From contig NZ_CP061768.1 of NCBI RefSeq assembly GCF_013624435.2, positions 2,756,001-2,820,000 of the forward strand: a stretch of 64,000 nucleotides of DNA. The letters are read 5' to 3'. Shown in pieces: positions 32,565 to 41,348 of this stretch (positions are counted from its first letter, which is position 1; the number at the start of each line of letters is the position of its first letter). Both the position numbers and the translations under genes were made by a program. The stretch comes from Nocardioides campestrisoli (lineage in GTDB: Bacteria > Actinomycetota > Actinomycetes > Propionibacteriales > Nocardioidaceae). Under the pieces are notes generated by a model, which was not told the origin of the DNA, did no database searches, and was given only the letters and a program-made list of their open reading frames with translations.

Positions 32565-32825
32565 TCAGCCCTCGGTGATCCGGACCTGGACCTCGCGGAT
32601 CTGCATCAGCACCCGCTCGCGCAGCGCGGACGGCGCCTGCTCCTGGCAGGACCGGGCCACCACGGTCTTCACCGTGCGCTGCAGGTCGAAGCGGCTCAGG
32701 CAGGGCCCGCACTCGTCGAGGTGCCGCTGCACCGCGGCGCAGTCCGCGTCGTCGAGCTCGTTGTCGAGGAAGTAGACGATCCGTTCGAGGTAGTCGGCGC
32801 AGTCCTCGCCGTGCTCGTGGCTCAT
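32565..32825 (-). CDS. rsrA: Zinc-binding anti-sigma factor RsrA (mycothiol system)
   Basis: An 86-residue ZAS-type anti-sigma factor. The ligand set Cys9, His35, Cys39 and Cys42 (HLDECGPC) fits the redox-sensing zinc site of RsrA, in which oxidation forms a disulfide, releases zinc and frees SigR. Cys29 and a cysteine near 60 are additional. The ATG overlaps the sigR stop as ATGA, ensuring matched amounts of sigma and anti-sigma. Confidence 0.95.
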   Translation of the reverse strand: MSHEHGEDCADYLERIVYFLDNELDDADCAAVQRHLDECGPCLSRFDLQRTVKTVVARSCQEQAPSALRERVLMQIREVQVRITEG

Positions 32826-33436
32826 GACTTCTTCCCCTTCTCGACCGAGCCCGCGCTCAGCAGGTCGTGCTCCGTCACGTAGTCGCTCAGCATGTCCCTC
32901 AGCTGCCGGCGACCGCGGTGCAACCGGGACATGACCGTCCCGATCGGCGTCTCCATGATCTCCGCGATCTCCTTGTAGGGGAATCCCTCCACGTCGGCCA
33001 GGTAGACCGCGAGCCGGAACTCCTCCGGGAGCCGCTGCAGGGCGTCCTTGACCTGCGAGTCGGGCAGGTGCTCCAGGGCCTCGGTCTCAGCCGACTTCAG
33101 GCCGCTGGAGCTGTGCGACTCGGCGCGAGCCAGCTGCCAGTCCTCCACGTCCTCGGCCATCGACTGCTGGGGCTGCCGCTGCTTCTTGCGGTAGGTGTTG
33201 ATGAACGTGTTGGTGAGGATGCGGTACAGCCAGGCCTTGAGGTTGGTGCCCGGCTTGAACTGGTGGAAGGAGGCGAACGCCTTGGCGAACGTCTCCTGGA
33301 CGAGGTCCTCGGCGTCCGCGGGGTTGCGGGTCATCCGCATCGCGGCCGAGTAGAGCTGGTCGAGGTACTGGAGAGCATCGCGCTCGAACCGCTCGGTGCG
33401 CTGCGCGTCGGTCTCTTCCGTCAGGGCGTCATTCAT
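32822..33436 (-). CDS. sigR: RNA polymerase sigma factor SigR (ECF, thiol-oxidative stress)
   Basis: A 204-residue ECF sigma factor directing the disulfide-stress response. Region 2 shows [20 protein letters not shown] and [15 protein letters not shown]. Region 4 ends with [20 protein letters not shown], the turn [20 protein letters not shown] and a basic tail. The ATG at 33436 gives the normal protein; a GTG at 33484 in frame would add 16 residues. Two promoters are visible: a TAGTGT box just upstream and a perfect SigR consensus about 60 bases up, so the gene should autoregulate. Confidence 0.95.
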   Translation of the reverse strand: MNDALTEETDAQRTERFERDALQYLDQLYSAAMRMTRNPADAEDLVQETFAKAFASFHQFKPGTNLKAWLYRILTNTFINTYRKKQRQPQQSMAEDVEDWQLARAESHSSSGLKSAETEALEHLPDSQVKDALQRLPEEFRLAVYLADVEGFPYKEIAEIMETPIGTVMSRLHRGRRQLRDMLSDYVTEHDLLSAGSVEKGKKS

Positions 33437-33444
33437 CGGGTCCC

Positions 33445-33450
33445 ACACTA
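33445..33450 (-). promoter_or_regulatory. Probable basal promoter (p1) of sigR
   Basis: TAGTGT on the minus strand lies eight bases before the ATG. It would give a near-leaderless transcript for the short SigR form. Confidence 0.5.
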
Positions 33451-33493
33451 GCGGGACACCGGATTCGGGGACTGTTGCGAGCACGTCGGGGTC

Positions 33494-33520
33494 AACACGA
33501 CCTCAGCCCGCTCCATTCCC
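33494..33520 (-). promoter_or_regulatory. SigR-dependent promoter (p2) of sigR
   Basis: GGGAAT (33520-33515) is followed by exactly 18 bases and GTT (33496-33494), a perfect SigR consensus. It lies at the extreme 3' end of the upstream hydrolase gene. Autoregulation from p2 is established for Streptomyces sigR. Confidence 0.85.
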
Positions 33521-34150
33521 CGAGATCTCCCGGACGATCCACTCCACCGTCGACTCGACCAGGATCCCCAGGGCCTCGTCCCGGCTGATCCGTGACCGGG
33601 TCGGGACCTTGAAGGAGTGGTCCGCGTCGGGCACCACGGCCAGGTCGACGCCCGCGGGGAACTCCTCCGGCCGCCCGAACGGGTCCCGCTCCCCCTGCAC
33701 CACCAGGGTGGGCAGGCCGACCCCGAGCAGCTCCTCGACGCGGGACTTCTCCGGCTTCCCGGGCGGGTGCAGCGGGAAGGCGAGGGCCAGGCAGCCCGAG
33801 GCGCCGAGCCGCCGGGCGCTGCGGGCTGCGGACCGCGCGCCCGCCGAGCGACCACCCACCACCAGCGGCGTACGCACCCGGAGCTGGTCGGAGGCCACCC
33901 GCAGTGCCTCGTCCAGGGTGGCCGGCGGCCCGGCGAGCTTGCGTCCGGCGCGGCGCCAGGGCTGCTCCAGCAGGACGACCGTCACGCCGACGGACGGGAG
34001 TGCCGCCGCGAGCGCCTGGAGGTCGGGGGCCTCCAGCCCGCCACCGGCCCCGTGGCTCAGCAGCAGGGTCGCCACCGGCCGTCGGGAGCGGTGGGTGACC
34101 AGGCGTGCCTCACCGCGCGGAGTCTGCACGAGGCGTTCGGCGCCGCTCAT
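33503..34150 (-). CDS. Alpha/beta hydrolase, TEX30/KANL3-like
   Basis: A 215-residue alpha/beta-hydrolase. The oxyanion strand reads LLLSHGAGG, the nucleophile is Ser102 in the elbow GRSAG, and the acid and base are likely the Asp of QGERDPFG and the His of DADHSFK. It falls in the family of small dienelactone-hydrolase-like proteins whose substrates are unknown. The ATG overlaps the SRAP gene as ATGA, so the two are coupled. The sigR p2 promoter is embedded at its end. Confidence 0.85.
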   Translation of the reverse strand: MSGAERLVQTPRGEARLVTHRSRRPVATLLLSHGAGGGLEAPDLQALAAALPSVGVTVVLLEQPWRRAGRKLAGPPATLDEALRVASDQLRVRTPLVVGGRSAGARSAARSARRLGASGCLALAFPLHPPGKPEKSRVEELLGVGLPTLVVQGERDPFGRPEEFPAGVDLAVVPDADHSFKVPTRSRISRDEALGILVESTVEWIVREISGNGAG

Positions 34151-34938
34151 CGCGACTCCCGGGACGCGACCTCGTCGACCACGGCCGGATCCAGGTCGGT
34201 CAGCGGCAGCGGCTCGACCAGCTCGGGGCCGTTGTTGCGGACGTTGCTGACCAGGGTCGAGACCGGGTAGGCCTCCAGCCGCCCGGGCGACGCCGGCTGG
34301 AGCAGCGCCCGCAGGTCGTCGCCGGAGGCGCCCGGGTCGAGCCAGTCCGACCACCGCGCCTGGTCCAGCATCATCGGCATCCGGTCGTGGATGTGGCCCA
34401 GCTCGTCCTCGGCCTCGGTGGTGATCACGGTGCAGGTCCAGCGGAAGCGGTGCGGGTCGTCGTCCGCCCGGGCGGGGTCGCGCCATATCTCGTAGAGCCC
34501 GGCCATCGCCAGCACCCCGTGGTCGCGGGGCCGGATGAAGAAGGGCTGCTTGCGCGGCTTGCCGGCCGCGGTCAGGACCGACGTCGGGTACCACTCGTAG
34601 TAGCCGTCGGCGGGCAGCAGGCAGCGGCGGGACGCGAACGCCTTGCGGAAGGCGGGCTTCTCCGCCACGGTCTCCACCCGGGCGTTGATCATCCGGTTGC
34701 CGATGGCCGGGTCCTTCGCCCAGGACGGGACCAGTCCCCAGGTGAGCACCCGCAGCTGGCGCTCGGGCTCCTGCTCCCCCTCGTCGCGCCGGGCGGGGCG
34801 CTCGAGCACCGCGTAGACCTCCTTGGTGGGCGCCACGTTCCAGTCCGGCGCCAGCGCCTCGGCGACCCGGGGCGTCACCACCTCGAACTCCTCGACGAGG
34901 TCCTCGGGGGCCCGACTGGAGGCATAGCGACCGCACAT
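34147..34938 (-). CDS. SRAP-domain abasic-site protein (YedK/HMCES)
   Basis: Forms a covalent link to abasic sites in single-stranded DNA and protects them during replication. The 263-residue protein starts Met-Cys: Cys2, exposed after Met removal, is the crosslinking residue. Asn34 (PDWNVAPT), Glu115 (YYEW) and His184 (HIHDRMP) complete the active site. The ATG at 34938 is fixed by the need for Cys2 and by a TAGGGT box seven bases upstream, giving a leaderless message. It is divergent from aroA. Confidence 0.94.
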   Translation of the reverse strand: MCGRYASSRAPEDLVEEFEVVTPRVAEALAPDWNVAPTKEVYAVLERPARRDEGEQEPERQLRVLTWGLVPSWAKDPAIGNRMINARVETVAEKPAFRKAFASRRCLLPADGYYEWYPTSVLTAAGKPRKQPFFIRPRDHGVLAMAGLYEIWRDPARADDDPHRFRWTCTVITTEAEDELGHIHDRMPMMLDQARWSDWLDPGASGDDLRALLQPASPGRLEAYPVSTLVSNVRNNGPELVEPLPLTDLDPAVVDEVASRESR

Positions 34939-34945
34939 GCGTCCC

Positions 34946-34951
34946 ACCCTA
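34946..34951 (-). promoter_or_regulatory. Leaderless -10 element of the SRAP gene
   Basis: TAGGGT on the minus strand lies seven bases before the ATG that encodes the essential Met-Cys. Confidence 0.6.
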
Positions 34952-35027
34952 GGGCCGCCGGGCGAGCCCGTCGTGCAGGCGCGGGGCTCCCGACCGGACA
35001 CCAGGTGCCCGCGGGAGCGGGCCCTAC

Positions 35028-35033
35028 TAGGGT
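35028..35033 (+). promoter_or_regulatory. Leaderless -10 element of aroA
   Basis: TAGGGT lies six bases before the GTG start, with no Shine-Dalgarno. Confidence 0.6.
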
Positions 35034-35039
35034 GACCGG

Positions 35040-36326
35040 GTGACCTCGCAGCCGCTCCGCGACGTGGACCCCTGGCCCGCGCCCCGTGTCCGTCGCCCGG
35101 TGGACCTCACCGTCTCGCTGCCCGGAAGCAAGTCGCTGACCAACCGCGCGCTGGTGCTGGCCGCGCTCGCCGACGGTCCCAGCGTGGTGCGCCGCGCGCT
35201 CCGCTCGCGCGACACCCTGCTGATGGCCGAGGCGCTGCGCGCGCTCGGCACCCGAGTGGAGACCGACGGCGACGACTGGCAGGTGAGCCCCGCCGCCCCC
35301 CTGGTGGCCGGCGCCCAGGTCGACTGCGGGCTGGCGGGCACCGTGATGAGGTTCGTGCCCCCGGTGGCCGCCCTGGCCCAGGGGGACACGACGTTCGACG
35401 GTGACGCCCACATGCGCAACCGCCCGGTCGGCACGGTGCTGGAGGCGCTGCGCGCCCTCGGCGTCGGGGTCGAGGACGCGGGACGCGGCTCGCTCCCCTT
35501 CACCGTGCGCGGGAAGGGCTCGGTGCCGGGCGGCCGGGTGGTGCTCGACGCGTCGGCCTCCTCGCAGTTCGTCTCGGCCCTGCTGCTCGCCGGTGCCCGC
35601 TACGCCGAGGGCGTGGAGGTGGTGCACGAGGGCAAGCCGGTGCCCTCCCTGCCGCACATCGAGATGACGGTCCAGATGCTGCGCCAGCACGGGGTCGAGG
35701 TCGACGACGGCGAGGCGGACCGGTGGCGGGTGCGGCCAGGGGCCATCCGCGCCGTCGACCACACCATCGAGCCGGACCTGTCCAACGCGGCGCCCTTCCT
35801 GGCCCTGGCCGCGGTCTCCGGCGGGAGGGTGATGGTCCGCGACTGGCCACGCCGGACCACCCAGGCCGGGGACGCGCTGCGCCAGATCCTCACCCTGATG
35901 GGGTGCCGGGTCCAGCTCACCGACGCCGGTCTGGTGGTGGAGGGCACGGGCGTCCTGCACGGGGTCGACCTGGACCTGCACGACGTGGGCGAGCTGGCCC
36001 CCGCGGTCGCGGCGCTCTGCGCGCTCGCCGACTCCCCCTCGCACCTGCGCGGGATCGCGCACATCCGCGGTCACGAGACGGACCGGATCGCCGCGCTGGC
36101 CACCGAGCTCGCGGCCCTGGGGGCCGACGTGGTGGAGCGCGAGGACGGTCTCTCCCTCACCCCGGCTCCGCTGCACGGCGGGGTCTTCCACACCTACGCC
36201 GACCACCGGATGGCGCACGCCGGGGTGATCCTCGGGGCCGCGGTCGACGGCGTGCAGGTCGAGGACGTGGCCACCACGAGCAAGACCTTCCCCGACTTCG
36301 CCGCCTTCTGGTCGGGCCTGTGGTGA
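35040..36326 (+). CDS. aroA: 3-phosphoshikimate 1-carboxyvinyltransferase (EPSP synthase)
   Basis: Sixth step of the shikimate pathway: joins phosphoenolpyruvate to shikimate-3-phosphate. The 428-residue protein has the N-terminal [20 protein letters not shown] with the catalytic lysine, the [10 protein letters not shown] loop in place of the commoner GNAGT form, and the C-terminal [11 protein letters not shown]. The GTG start is supported by the leaderless promoter. It heads an aroA-rsgA run beside sigR-rsrA, a known actinobacterial arrangement. Confidence 0.96.
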   Translation: MTSQPLRDVDPWPAPRVRRPVDLTVSLPGSKSLTNRALVLAALADGPSVVRRALRSRDTLLMAEALRALGTRVETDGDDWQVSPAAPLVAGAQVDCGLAGTVMRFVPPVAALAQGDTTFDGDAHMRNRPVGTVLEALRALGVGVEDAGRGSLPFTVRGKGSVPGGRVVLDASASSQFVSALLLAGARYAEGVEVVHEGKPVPSLPHIEMTVQMLRQHGVEVDDGEADRWRVRPGAIRAVDHTIEPDLSNAAPFLALAAVSGGRVMVRDWPRRTTQAGDALRQILTLMGCRVQLTDAGLVVEGTGVLHGVDLDLHDVGELAPAVAALCALADSPSHLRGIAHIRGHETDRIAALATELAALGADVVEREDGLSLTPAPLHGGVFHTYADHRMAHAGVILGAAVDGVQVEDVATTSKTFPDFAAFWSGLW

Positions 36327-36363
36327 CCGCGTCCTCGAGGCTCGCCGGGGAGCTGGGCACCCG

Positions 36364-37383
36364 ATGAGCCGCCGCTACGACGAGACCGACCACGAGCACT
36401 ACGAGCGTCCGCGGCGCCGTACCCGGCCCCGGACCAAGGAACGGCCCTCCTACGACGACGCGGTCGACGGCGTGGTGGTCACCGTGGACCGCGGCCGGTT
36501 CACCCTGCTCATCGAGGACCGCACGGTGATGGCGATGAAGTCGCGGCCGCTGGGCCGCAAGGGCGTCGTGGTGGGCGACCGGGTCCGGGTGGTGGGCGAC
36601 GTCAGCGGCCGCGACGGCTCGCTGGCGCGGATCGTGGAGGTGATCCCGCGCACGACCACGCTGCGGCGTACCGCGGACGACGACGACCCGGTCGAGCGGG
36701 TGATCGTCTCCAACGCCGACCAGCTGGTGGTGGTCACCGCCCTGGCCGACCCCGAGCCCCGGCCGCGACTGATCGACCGGGCGCTGGTGGCGGCGTACGA
36801 CGCCGGCATGGCCCCGCTGCTGTGCCTGACCAAGGCCGACCTCGCCGACCCGGAGGTCCTGCTCTCCACCTACCGCTCGCTGGGCGTGCCGTGGGTGGTC
36901 ACCTCCCGCGGGGGCGATCTGAGCGAGCTGCGCGACCGGCTGCGCGGCCGCACCAGTGTCCTGGTGGGCCACAGCGGCGTGGGCAAGTCGACCCTGGTCA
37001 ACGCCCTCGTGCCCGACGCCCACCGCCTGGTGGGGCACGTCAACGCCGTCACCGGCCGGGGCCGGCACACCTCGACCTCGGCCTACCTGCTGCCGCTGCC
37101 GCACGGGGAGGGCTGGATCATCGACACCCCGGGCATCCGCTCCTTCGGCCTGGCCCACGTCCGCCCCGAGCGGTTGATCGAGGCGTTCCCGGACCTGGAC
37201 GAGATGACCGAGGGCTGCCCGCGCGGCTGCACGCACGGCGCCGGGGAGCCCGAGTGCGGGCTGGACGAGGCACTGGCCGCCGGCGAGGCCGAGCCCGAGC
37301 GGGTCGACTCCTTCCGCCGGCTGCTGGCGGCCCGGGAGGGCCACGGAGCCGACCCTGGCGGATCGACGGCGGCGGGGGAATAG
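36364..37383 (+). CDS. rsgA: Ribosome small-subunit GTPase RsgA
   Basis: GTPase that acts late in 30S maturation. The 339-residue protein has an N-terminal OB fold and a circularly permuted GTPase domain: the G4 motif LTKAD (near 158) precedes the P-loop GHSGVGKST (near 200) and the DTPG switch (near 252). The C-terminal zinc knuckle includes CPRGCTH and ECGL. It lies 37 bases after aroA and is probably cotranscribed with it. Confidence 0.95.
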   Translation: MSRRYDETDHEHYERPRRRTRPRTKERPSYDDAVDGVVVTVDRGRFTLLIEDRTVMAMKSRPLGRKGVVVGDRVRVVGDVSGRDGSLARIVEVIPRTTTLRRTADDDDPVERVIVSNADQLVVVTALADPEPRPRLIDRALVAAYDAGMAPLLCLTKADLADPEVLLSTYRSLGVPWVVTSRGGDLSELRDRLRGRTSVLVGHSGVGKSTLVNALVPDAHRLVGHVNAVTGRGRHTSTSAYLLPLPHGEGWIIDTPGIRSFGLAHVRPERLIEAFPDLDEMTEGCPRGCTHGAGEPECGLDEALAAGEAEPERVDSFRRLLAAREGHGADPGGSTAAGE

Positions 37384-37386
37384 CCT
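37381..37386 (+). promoter_or_regulatory. Leaderless -10 element of hisN
   Basis: TAGCCT overlaps the rsgA stop codon and lies six bases before the ATG at 37393, giving hisN its own promoter inside the run. Confidence 0.55.
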
Positions 37387-37392
37387 GTGCCC

Positions 37393-38277
37393 ATGTCCCC
37401 CCACGGCAACGCCACCCCGGACTACACCGACGACCTCCGTCTGGCCCACCTGCTGGCCGACGACGCGGACTCGCTGACCGAGTCCCGGTTCAAGGCGTTG
37501 GACCTGCACGTGATGAGCAAGCCCGACCTGACCCCGGTCACCGACGCCGACCGCGCGGTCGAGGAGGGCATCCGCCGCACGCTGTCGCGCGTCCGGTCCC
37601 GGGACGCGGTCCTCGGCGAGGAGCAGGGCTCCAGCGGGCACAGCCAGCGCCGGTGGATCGTGGACCCGATCGACGGCACCAAGAACTTCGTCCGCGGCGT
37701 CCCGGTCTGGGCCACCCTGATCGCCCTGGAGGTCGACGGCCGGGTGGTGCTGGGCGTGGTCTCGGCGCCGCAGCTCCAGCGCCGCTGGTGGGCCTCGGAG
37801 GGCAACGGCGCGTGGACCGGTCGCTCCCTGATGAAGGCCACCCGGTGCGAGGTCTCCGACGTACGCCGGCTCGAGGACGCCTCCCTGTCCTACAGCTCGC
37901 TGTCGGGCTGGGAGGACCGCGGCCGGCTCGACGACTTCCTCTCCCTGTCCCGACGCTGCTGGCGGACCCGGGCGTACGGCGACTTCTGGTCCTACATGCT
38001 GCTCGCCGAGGGTGCCGTCGACCTGGCCGCGGAGCCCGAGCTGGAGATCTACGACATGGCGGCGCTGGACATCATCGTGCGCGAGGCGGGCGGCCGGTTC
38101 ACCTCCCTGGCCGGCGACGACGGCCCCTTCGGTGGCAACGCCGTGGCCTCCAACGGCCACCTGCACGAGGCCGCGCTGGCCTTCCTCGGCACCTCGCCCG
38201 ACGACGAGACCGACCCCGACGCGCGCCCCTCCGGCAACGGCTCGGTGCACGAGCTGCGGCGCCGCCCGCCGTCCTGA
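37393..38277 (+). CDS. hisN: Histidinol-phosphatase, inositol monophosphatase family
   Basis: Removes phosphate from histidinol phosphate in histidine synthesis. The 294-residue protein is a Mg-dependent IMPase-fold enzyme with GEEQG (near 77), the metal-binding DPIDGTKNF (near 92) and [10 protein letters not shown] later. These features match actinobacterial HisN rather than suhB. The start at 37393 is chosen from the promoter; a GTG two codons earlier is also in frame. Activity on inositol phosphate cannot be excluded. Confidence 0.88.
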   Translation: MSPHGNATPDYTDDLRLAHLLADDADSLTESRFKALDLHVMSKPDLTPVTDADRAVEEGIRRTLSRVRSRDAVLGEEQGSSGHSQRRWIVDPIDGTKNFVRGVPVWATLIALEVDGRVVLGVVSAPQLQRRWWASEGNGAWTGRSLMKATRCEVSDVRRLEDASLSYSSLSGWEDRGRLDDFLSLSRRCWRTRAYGDFWSYMLLAEGAVDLAAEPELEIYDMAALDIIVREAGGRFTSLAGDDGPFGGNAVASNGHLHEAALAFLGTSPDDETDPDARPSGNGSVHELRRRPPS

Positions 38278-38364
38278 GCCTGTTCAGCCACCTCGGCGGC
38301 CACTAGCGTGGAGCCACGTACCCACCGCCGCGTCCCAGACGACCCGGCTGCCACGGAGGTCACC

Positions 38365-38796
38365 ATGCGCATCAGCGACGTACTCAACGGCAAGTCGATC
38401 AAGGAAGTCATCACCGTCCCGCCCGACGCACCGGTACGCGACCTGGTGGACCTGCTGACCGAGCACAACGTCGGCGCCCTCGTGGTCAGCCACGACGGCC
38501 AGGCGCTGGACGGCATCGTCAGCGAGCGGGACGTGGTGCGGCGGCTCGCCTCCGACCCCGACCTGCTCACGCACAGCGTGCGGACGATCATGACCACCGA
38601 CGTGCACACCTGCGAGACCACCCAGTCGCTGGAGGACCTGATGCTGCTGATGACCCAGCGGCGGATCCGCCACGTGCCCGTGGTCGAGGACGGAGGACTG
38701 GTCGGCATCATCAGCATCGGGGACGTGGTGAAGAATCGGATCCAGGAGCTGGAGTTCGAGAGAGACCAGCTCGACAGCTACGTCCACCAGAGCTGA
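38365..38796 (+). CDS. CBS-domain protein
   Basis: A 143-residue protein made of one pair of CBS motifs, about 8-62 and 72-128. Such pairs usually bind adenine nucleotides and act as energy sensors. GGAGGT lies four bases before the ATG. There is no attached catalytic domain. A TAGCGT -10-like box lies near 38308. Its partner is unknown. Confidence 0.85.
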   Translation: MRISDVLNGKSIKEVITVPPDAPVRDLVDLLTEHNVGALVVSHDGQALDGIVSERDVVRRLASDPDLLTHSVRTIMTTDVHTCETTQSLEDLMLLMTQRRIRHVPVVEDGGLVGIISIGDVVKNRIQELEFERDQLDSYVHQS

Positions 38797-38852
38797 GCGC
38801 CCCGCTCGGCCCGCACCGCCGGCTCCGGGCCGGCAGACAGGCAGGCACGCCC

Positions 38853-39221
38853 ATGCAGAAGCCCGAGGTCGACCCGCACATGGGAGACGCCCCCACCGAC
38901 CTGGAGGTCACCGACCTGGTCGAGGGCGACGGCGCCGAGGCCGGCGCCGGCAACACCGTCTCGGTCCACTACGTCGGGGTCGCCCACTCGACCGGCGAGG
39001 AGTTCGACGCCTCCTACAACCGCGGCGCCCCGCTGCAGTTCCGCCTGGGCATCGGCCAGGTCATCGCCGGGTGGGACCAGGGTGTCCAGGGCATGAAGGT
39101 CGGCGGCCGCCGCCGGCTCGTCATCCCGCCGCACCTGGGCTACGGCGACCGCGGAGCCCCCGGCGCCATCGCCCCCGGCGAGACGCTGATCTTCGTCGTG
39201 GACCTGCTCGAGGTCCGCTGA
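38853..39221 (+). CDS. FKBP-type peptidyl-prolyl isomerase
   Basis: A 122-residue single FKBP domain that speeds cis-trans isomerisation at proline. Visible landmarks are VSVHYVGV, GEEFDASYNRGAPLQFRLG, VIAGWDQGVQGMKVGGRRRL, PHLGYGDRGAPG and the final LIFVVDLLEV. There is no signal peptide, so it is cytoplasmic. The 56 bases before it contain a six-base GCCGGC hairpin. The convergent S4 gene starts only ten bases away from its stop. Confidence 0.92.
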   Translation: MQKPEVDPHMGDAPTDLEVTDLVEGDGAEAGAGNTVSVHYVGVAHSTGEEFDASYNRGAPLQFRLGIGQVIAGWDQGVQGMKVGGRRRLVIPPHLGYGDRGAPGAIAPGETLIFVVDLLEVR

Positions 39222-39231
39222 CCCGTACGTC

Positions 39232-39567
39232 TCACCAGGGCAGGTCGTCCGCCACGTCCCCCGTGGCCACGCGGGCGGCCTGTCCTGCGGCGTCCTCGCC
39301 CGCTCCCGGCTCGGTGCTCTCCCCCGCCTCGCCCTCCTCCGCGTCGCGCTGCGGCAGCAGGAGGACGACGTCGCCGACGACCAGCTGACGACCCCGCCGG
39401 GTCTCCGGCTCCCCGTTGACCCGGACCAGGCCCGCCGCGAGCAGCGTCTTGGCCTCGGACCCGTGCTCCACCAGGTTGGCGAGCTTGAGGAACTGACCGA
39501 GCCTGATCGACTCGTCACGGATCGGGACGTCCACCGGTTGTGCGCTCATCTGCCCATCGTCGCTCAT
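39232..39567 (-). CDS. S4-domain RNA-binding protein
   Basis: A 111-residue protein with one S4 fold (about 20-70: IRLGQFLKLANLVEHGSEAK, LVRVNGEPETRRGRQL). Small free-standing S4 proteins bind structured RNA, often on the ribosome. The acidic tail after residue 75 (DAEEGEAGESTEPGAGED) has no known fold. The ATG overlaps the stop of the upstream DUF445 gene by one base (TGATG). Confidence 0.85.
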   Translation of the reverse strand: MSDDGQMSAQPVDVPIRDESIRLGQFLKLANLVEHGSEAKTLLAAGLVRVNGEPETRRGRQLVVGDVVLLLPQRDAEEGEAGESTEPGAGEDAAGQAARVATGDVADDLPW

Positions 39568-40853
39568 CAGTGCCCCAGCAGCACGCTCGCGGTGTGGATC
39601 AGCACCCCGACCAGGCCGCCGACCAGGGTGCCGTTGATCCGGATGAACTGCAGGTCGCGCCCGACGTGCAGCTCGATCCGCCGCGCGGCCTCCTTGCCGT
39701 CCCAGCGCTCGACCGTGTGCGTGATCACCGCGGTGATCTCCGCGCCGTACCGCTCGACGGTGAAGACCGCCAGGTCGGCGGCGCCGCGGTCCAGCCGCTC
39801 CCGCAGCCCGGCGTCCTCCCGCAGCCGCAGCGCGAACGCCTCGAGCTCGCGCAGCGCCCGTGCCCGCACCTCGCCCTGGGGGTCGCGCAACGAGCCCAGG
39901 AAGGCGCGGCGCAGGGAGTTCCACAACGACACCGCGGTCGCGCTGACCTGCGGGTGGTCCAGCAGCCGCTCCTTGAGCGACTCCGCCCGCTGCTGCGTCG
40001 CCGGGTCGGACTGCAGGTCCTGGGCGAGCTGGGTGAGCATCGAGTCGAGCGCCACCCGTGCCTGGTGCTCCGGGTCGTCGCGGATGTCCTCCAGCCAGCG
40101 CACCACCTCCACGTGCACCCGGGAGGTGACCGCCTCGTTGAGCCGGACCGGGGTCCACCAGGGGGCGCGCTGGGAGAGCACCTCGGTGAACGTCTCGGGG
40201 TTGCGCACCAGCCAGCGGTGCAGCTCCTCGATCCCCAGGTCCACCAGCCCGTGGTGGGTGCCGTCGTGCACCACCTCGGCCAGCAGGGTGCCGGCCAGCG
40301 GCGCGATCGGCTCGTCGCGGAACCGGGGCACCAACGCCTCGGTGACCAGGTCGGCCACGTGCTCGTCGCGCACCTTCGCCAGACCGATGGCGATCACCTC
40401 GGCGGCCTCGTCGACCACCCGCCGCGCGTGCGCCGGCTCCGCGAGCCAGGCGCCCACCCGGGCGGAGACGGCCGCGTTGGCCACCCGGTCGCGGATGATG
40501 TCCTCCTGGAGGAAGTTCTCCCCCACGAACTCCTCCAGGCTCTTGCCCAGCTCGTCCTTGCGCCTGGGGATCAAGGCCGTGTGCGGCACCGGCAGCCCCA
40601 GCGGGTGCTTGAACAGCGCGGTCACGGCGAACCAGTCGGCGATCGCGCCCACCATCGACGCCTCCGCCCCGGCGTTGACGAAGCCCCAGAACCCGTCCTG
40701 CCCGAGCGTGGCCACGTAGACCACGGCGGCGAAGACCAGCAGCGAGACGGCGAGCGTCCGCATCCGGCGCAGGCCGCGGCGGCGTGCCGCGTCCGCCTCC
40801 GGGGCGGCCGTGACGATCGGCAGGGGGCGGGGACTCGGCACGGTGTCGTTCAT
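39567..40853 (-). CDS. DUF445 family membrane-associated protein
   Basis: A 428-residue protein with a hydrophobic segment near the N-terminus (about 32-52) and another at the C-terminus (NGTLVGGLVGVLIHTASVLL), with a long helical region between. VGAIADWFAVTALFKHPLGL near 70 is the family signature. The ATG at 40853 is preferred because GGAAG lies nine bases upstream; one three codons earlier is possible. Function unknown; it is coupled to the S4 gene. Confidence 0.85.
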   Translation of the reverse strand: MNDTVPSPRPLPIVTAAPEADAARRRGLRRMRTLAVSLLVFAAVVYVATLGQDGFWGFVNAGAEASMVGAIADWFAVTALFKHPLGLPVPHTALIPRRKDELGKSLEEFVGENFLQEDIIRDRVANAAVSARVGAWLAEPAHARRVVDEAAEVIAIGLAKVRDEHVADLVTEALVPRFRDEPIAPLAGTLLAEVVHDGTHHGLVDLGIEELHRWLVRNPETFTEVLSQRAPWWTPVRLNEAVTSRVHVEVVRWLEDIRDDPEHQARVALDSMLTQLAQDLQSDPATQQRAESLKERLLDHPQVSATAVSLWNSLRRAFLGSLRDPQGEVRARALRELEAFALRLREDAGLRERLDRGAADLAVFTVERYGAEITAVITHTVERWDGKEAARRIELHVGRDLQFIRINGTLVGGLVGVLIHTASVLLGH

Positions 40854-40878
40854 CGGACCCATCTTCCACGGTGCATGC

Positions 40879-40884
40879 CAGAAT
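40879..40884 (+). promoter_or_regulatory. Possible leaderless -10 element of the nucleotidyltransferase gene
   Basis: CAGAAT lies seven bases before the ATG at 40892. It departs from TANNNT in the first base. Confidence 0.4.
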
Positions 40885-40891
40885 GCCGCCC

Positions 40892-41287
40892 ATGGCTCGC
40901 ACCGTCGTCACCTTCGGCACGTTCGACGTGTTCCACCTCGGCCACCTCCGGGTCCTCGAACGTGCTGCCGCGCTGGGCGACCGGCTGGTCGTGGGTGTCT
41001 CGGCCGACGCCCTCAACGAGCGCAAGAAGGGCCGGGTCCCGGTCTTCAGCCAGGCCGAGCGCCTGGCCATCGTGTCGGCGCTCAAGGTCGTCGACGAGGT
41101 CTTCGTCGAGGAGAGCCTGGAGCAGAAGCGCGAGTACCTGCTCGAGCACGGCGCCGACGTGCTGGTGATGGGCGACGACTGGGCCGGCAGGTTCGACGAC
41201 CTGTCCGACATCTGCGAGGTCGTCTACCTCCCCCGGACCCCGGCCATCTCCACCACCGCGATCATCGAGCACATCGCCGACCTGTGA
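40892..41287 (+). CDS. Cytidylyltransferase-family nucleotidyltransferase (TagD-like)
   Basis: A 131-residue Rossmann-like nucleotidyltransferase. The HxGH motif is FHLGHL in FGTFDVFHLGHL, and the C-terminal ISTTAIIEHI matches the RTxGISTT-type loop. Size and motifs fit glycerol-3-phosphate cytidylyltransferase, which makes CDP-glycerol for envelope polymers, but related members use other substrates. The start at 40892 is preferred over a GTG at 40871. Confidence 0.8.
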   Translation: MARTVVTFGTFDVFHLGHLRVLERAAALGDRLVVGVSADALNERKKGRVPVFSQAERLAIVSALKVVDEVFVEESLEQKREYLLEHGADVLVMGDDWAGRFDDLSDICEVVYLPRTPAISTTAIIEHIADL

Positions 41288-41309
41288 GGTCGGGTCCCCG
41301 GCCGGCACG

Positions 41310-41315
41310 TAGCCT
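41310..41315 (+). promoter_or_regulatory. Possible -10 element of the metalloprotease gene
   Basis: TAGCCT lies about 34 bases before the TTG start. It would give a short leader carrying a GAGAG purine run. Confidence 0.4.
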
Positions 41316-41348
41316 GGCTTAGTCCTCCACCACGATCGAGAGCACCCC

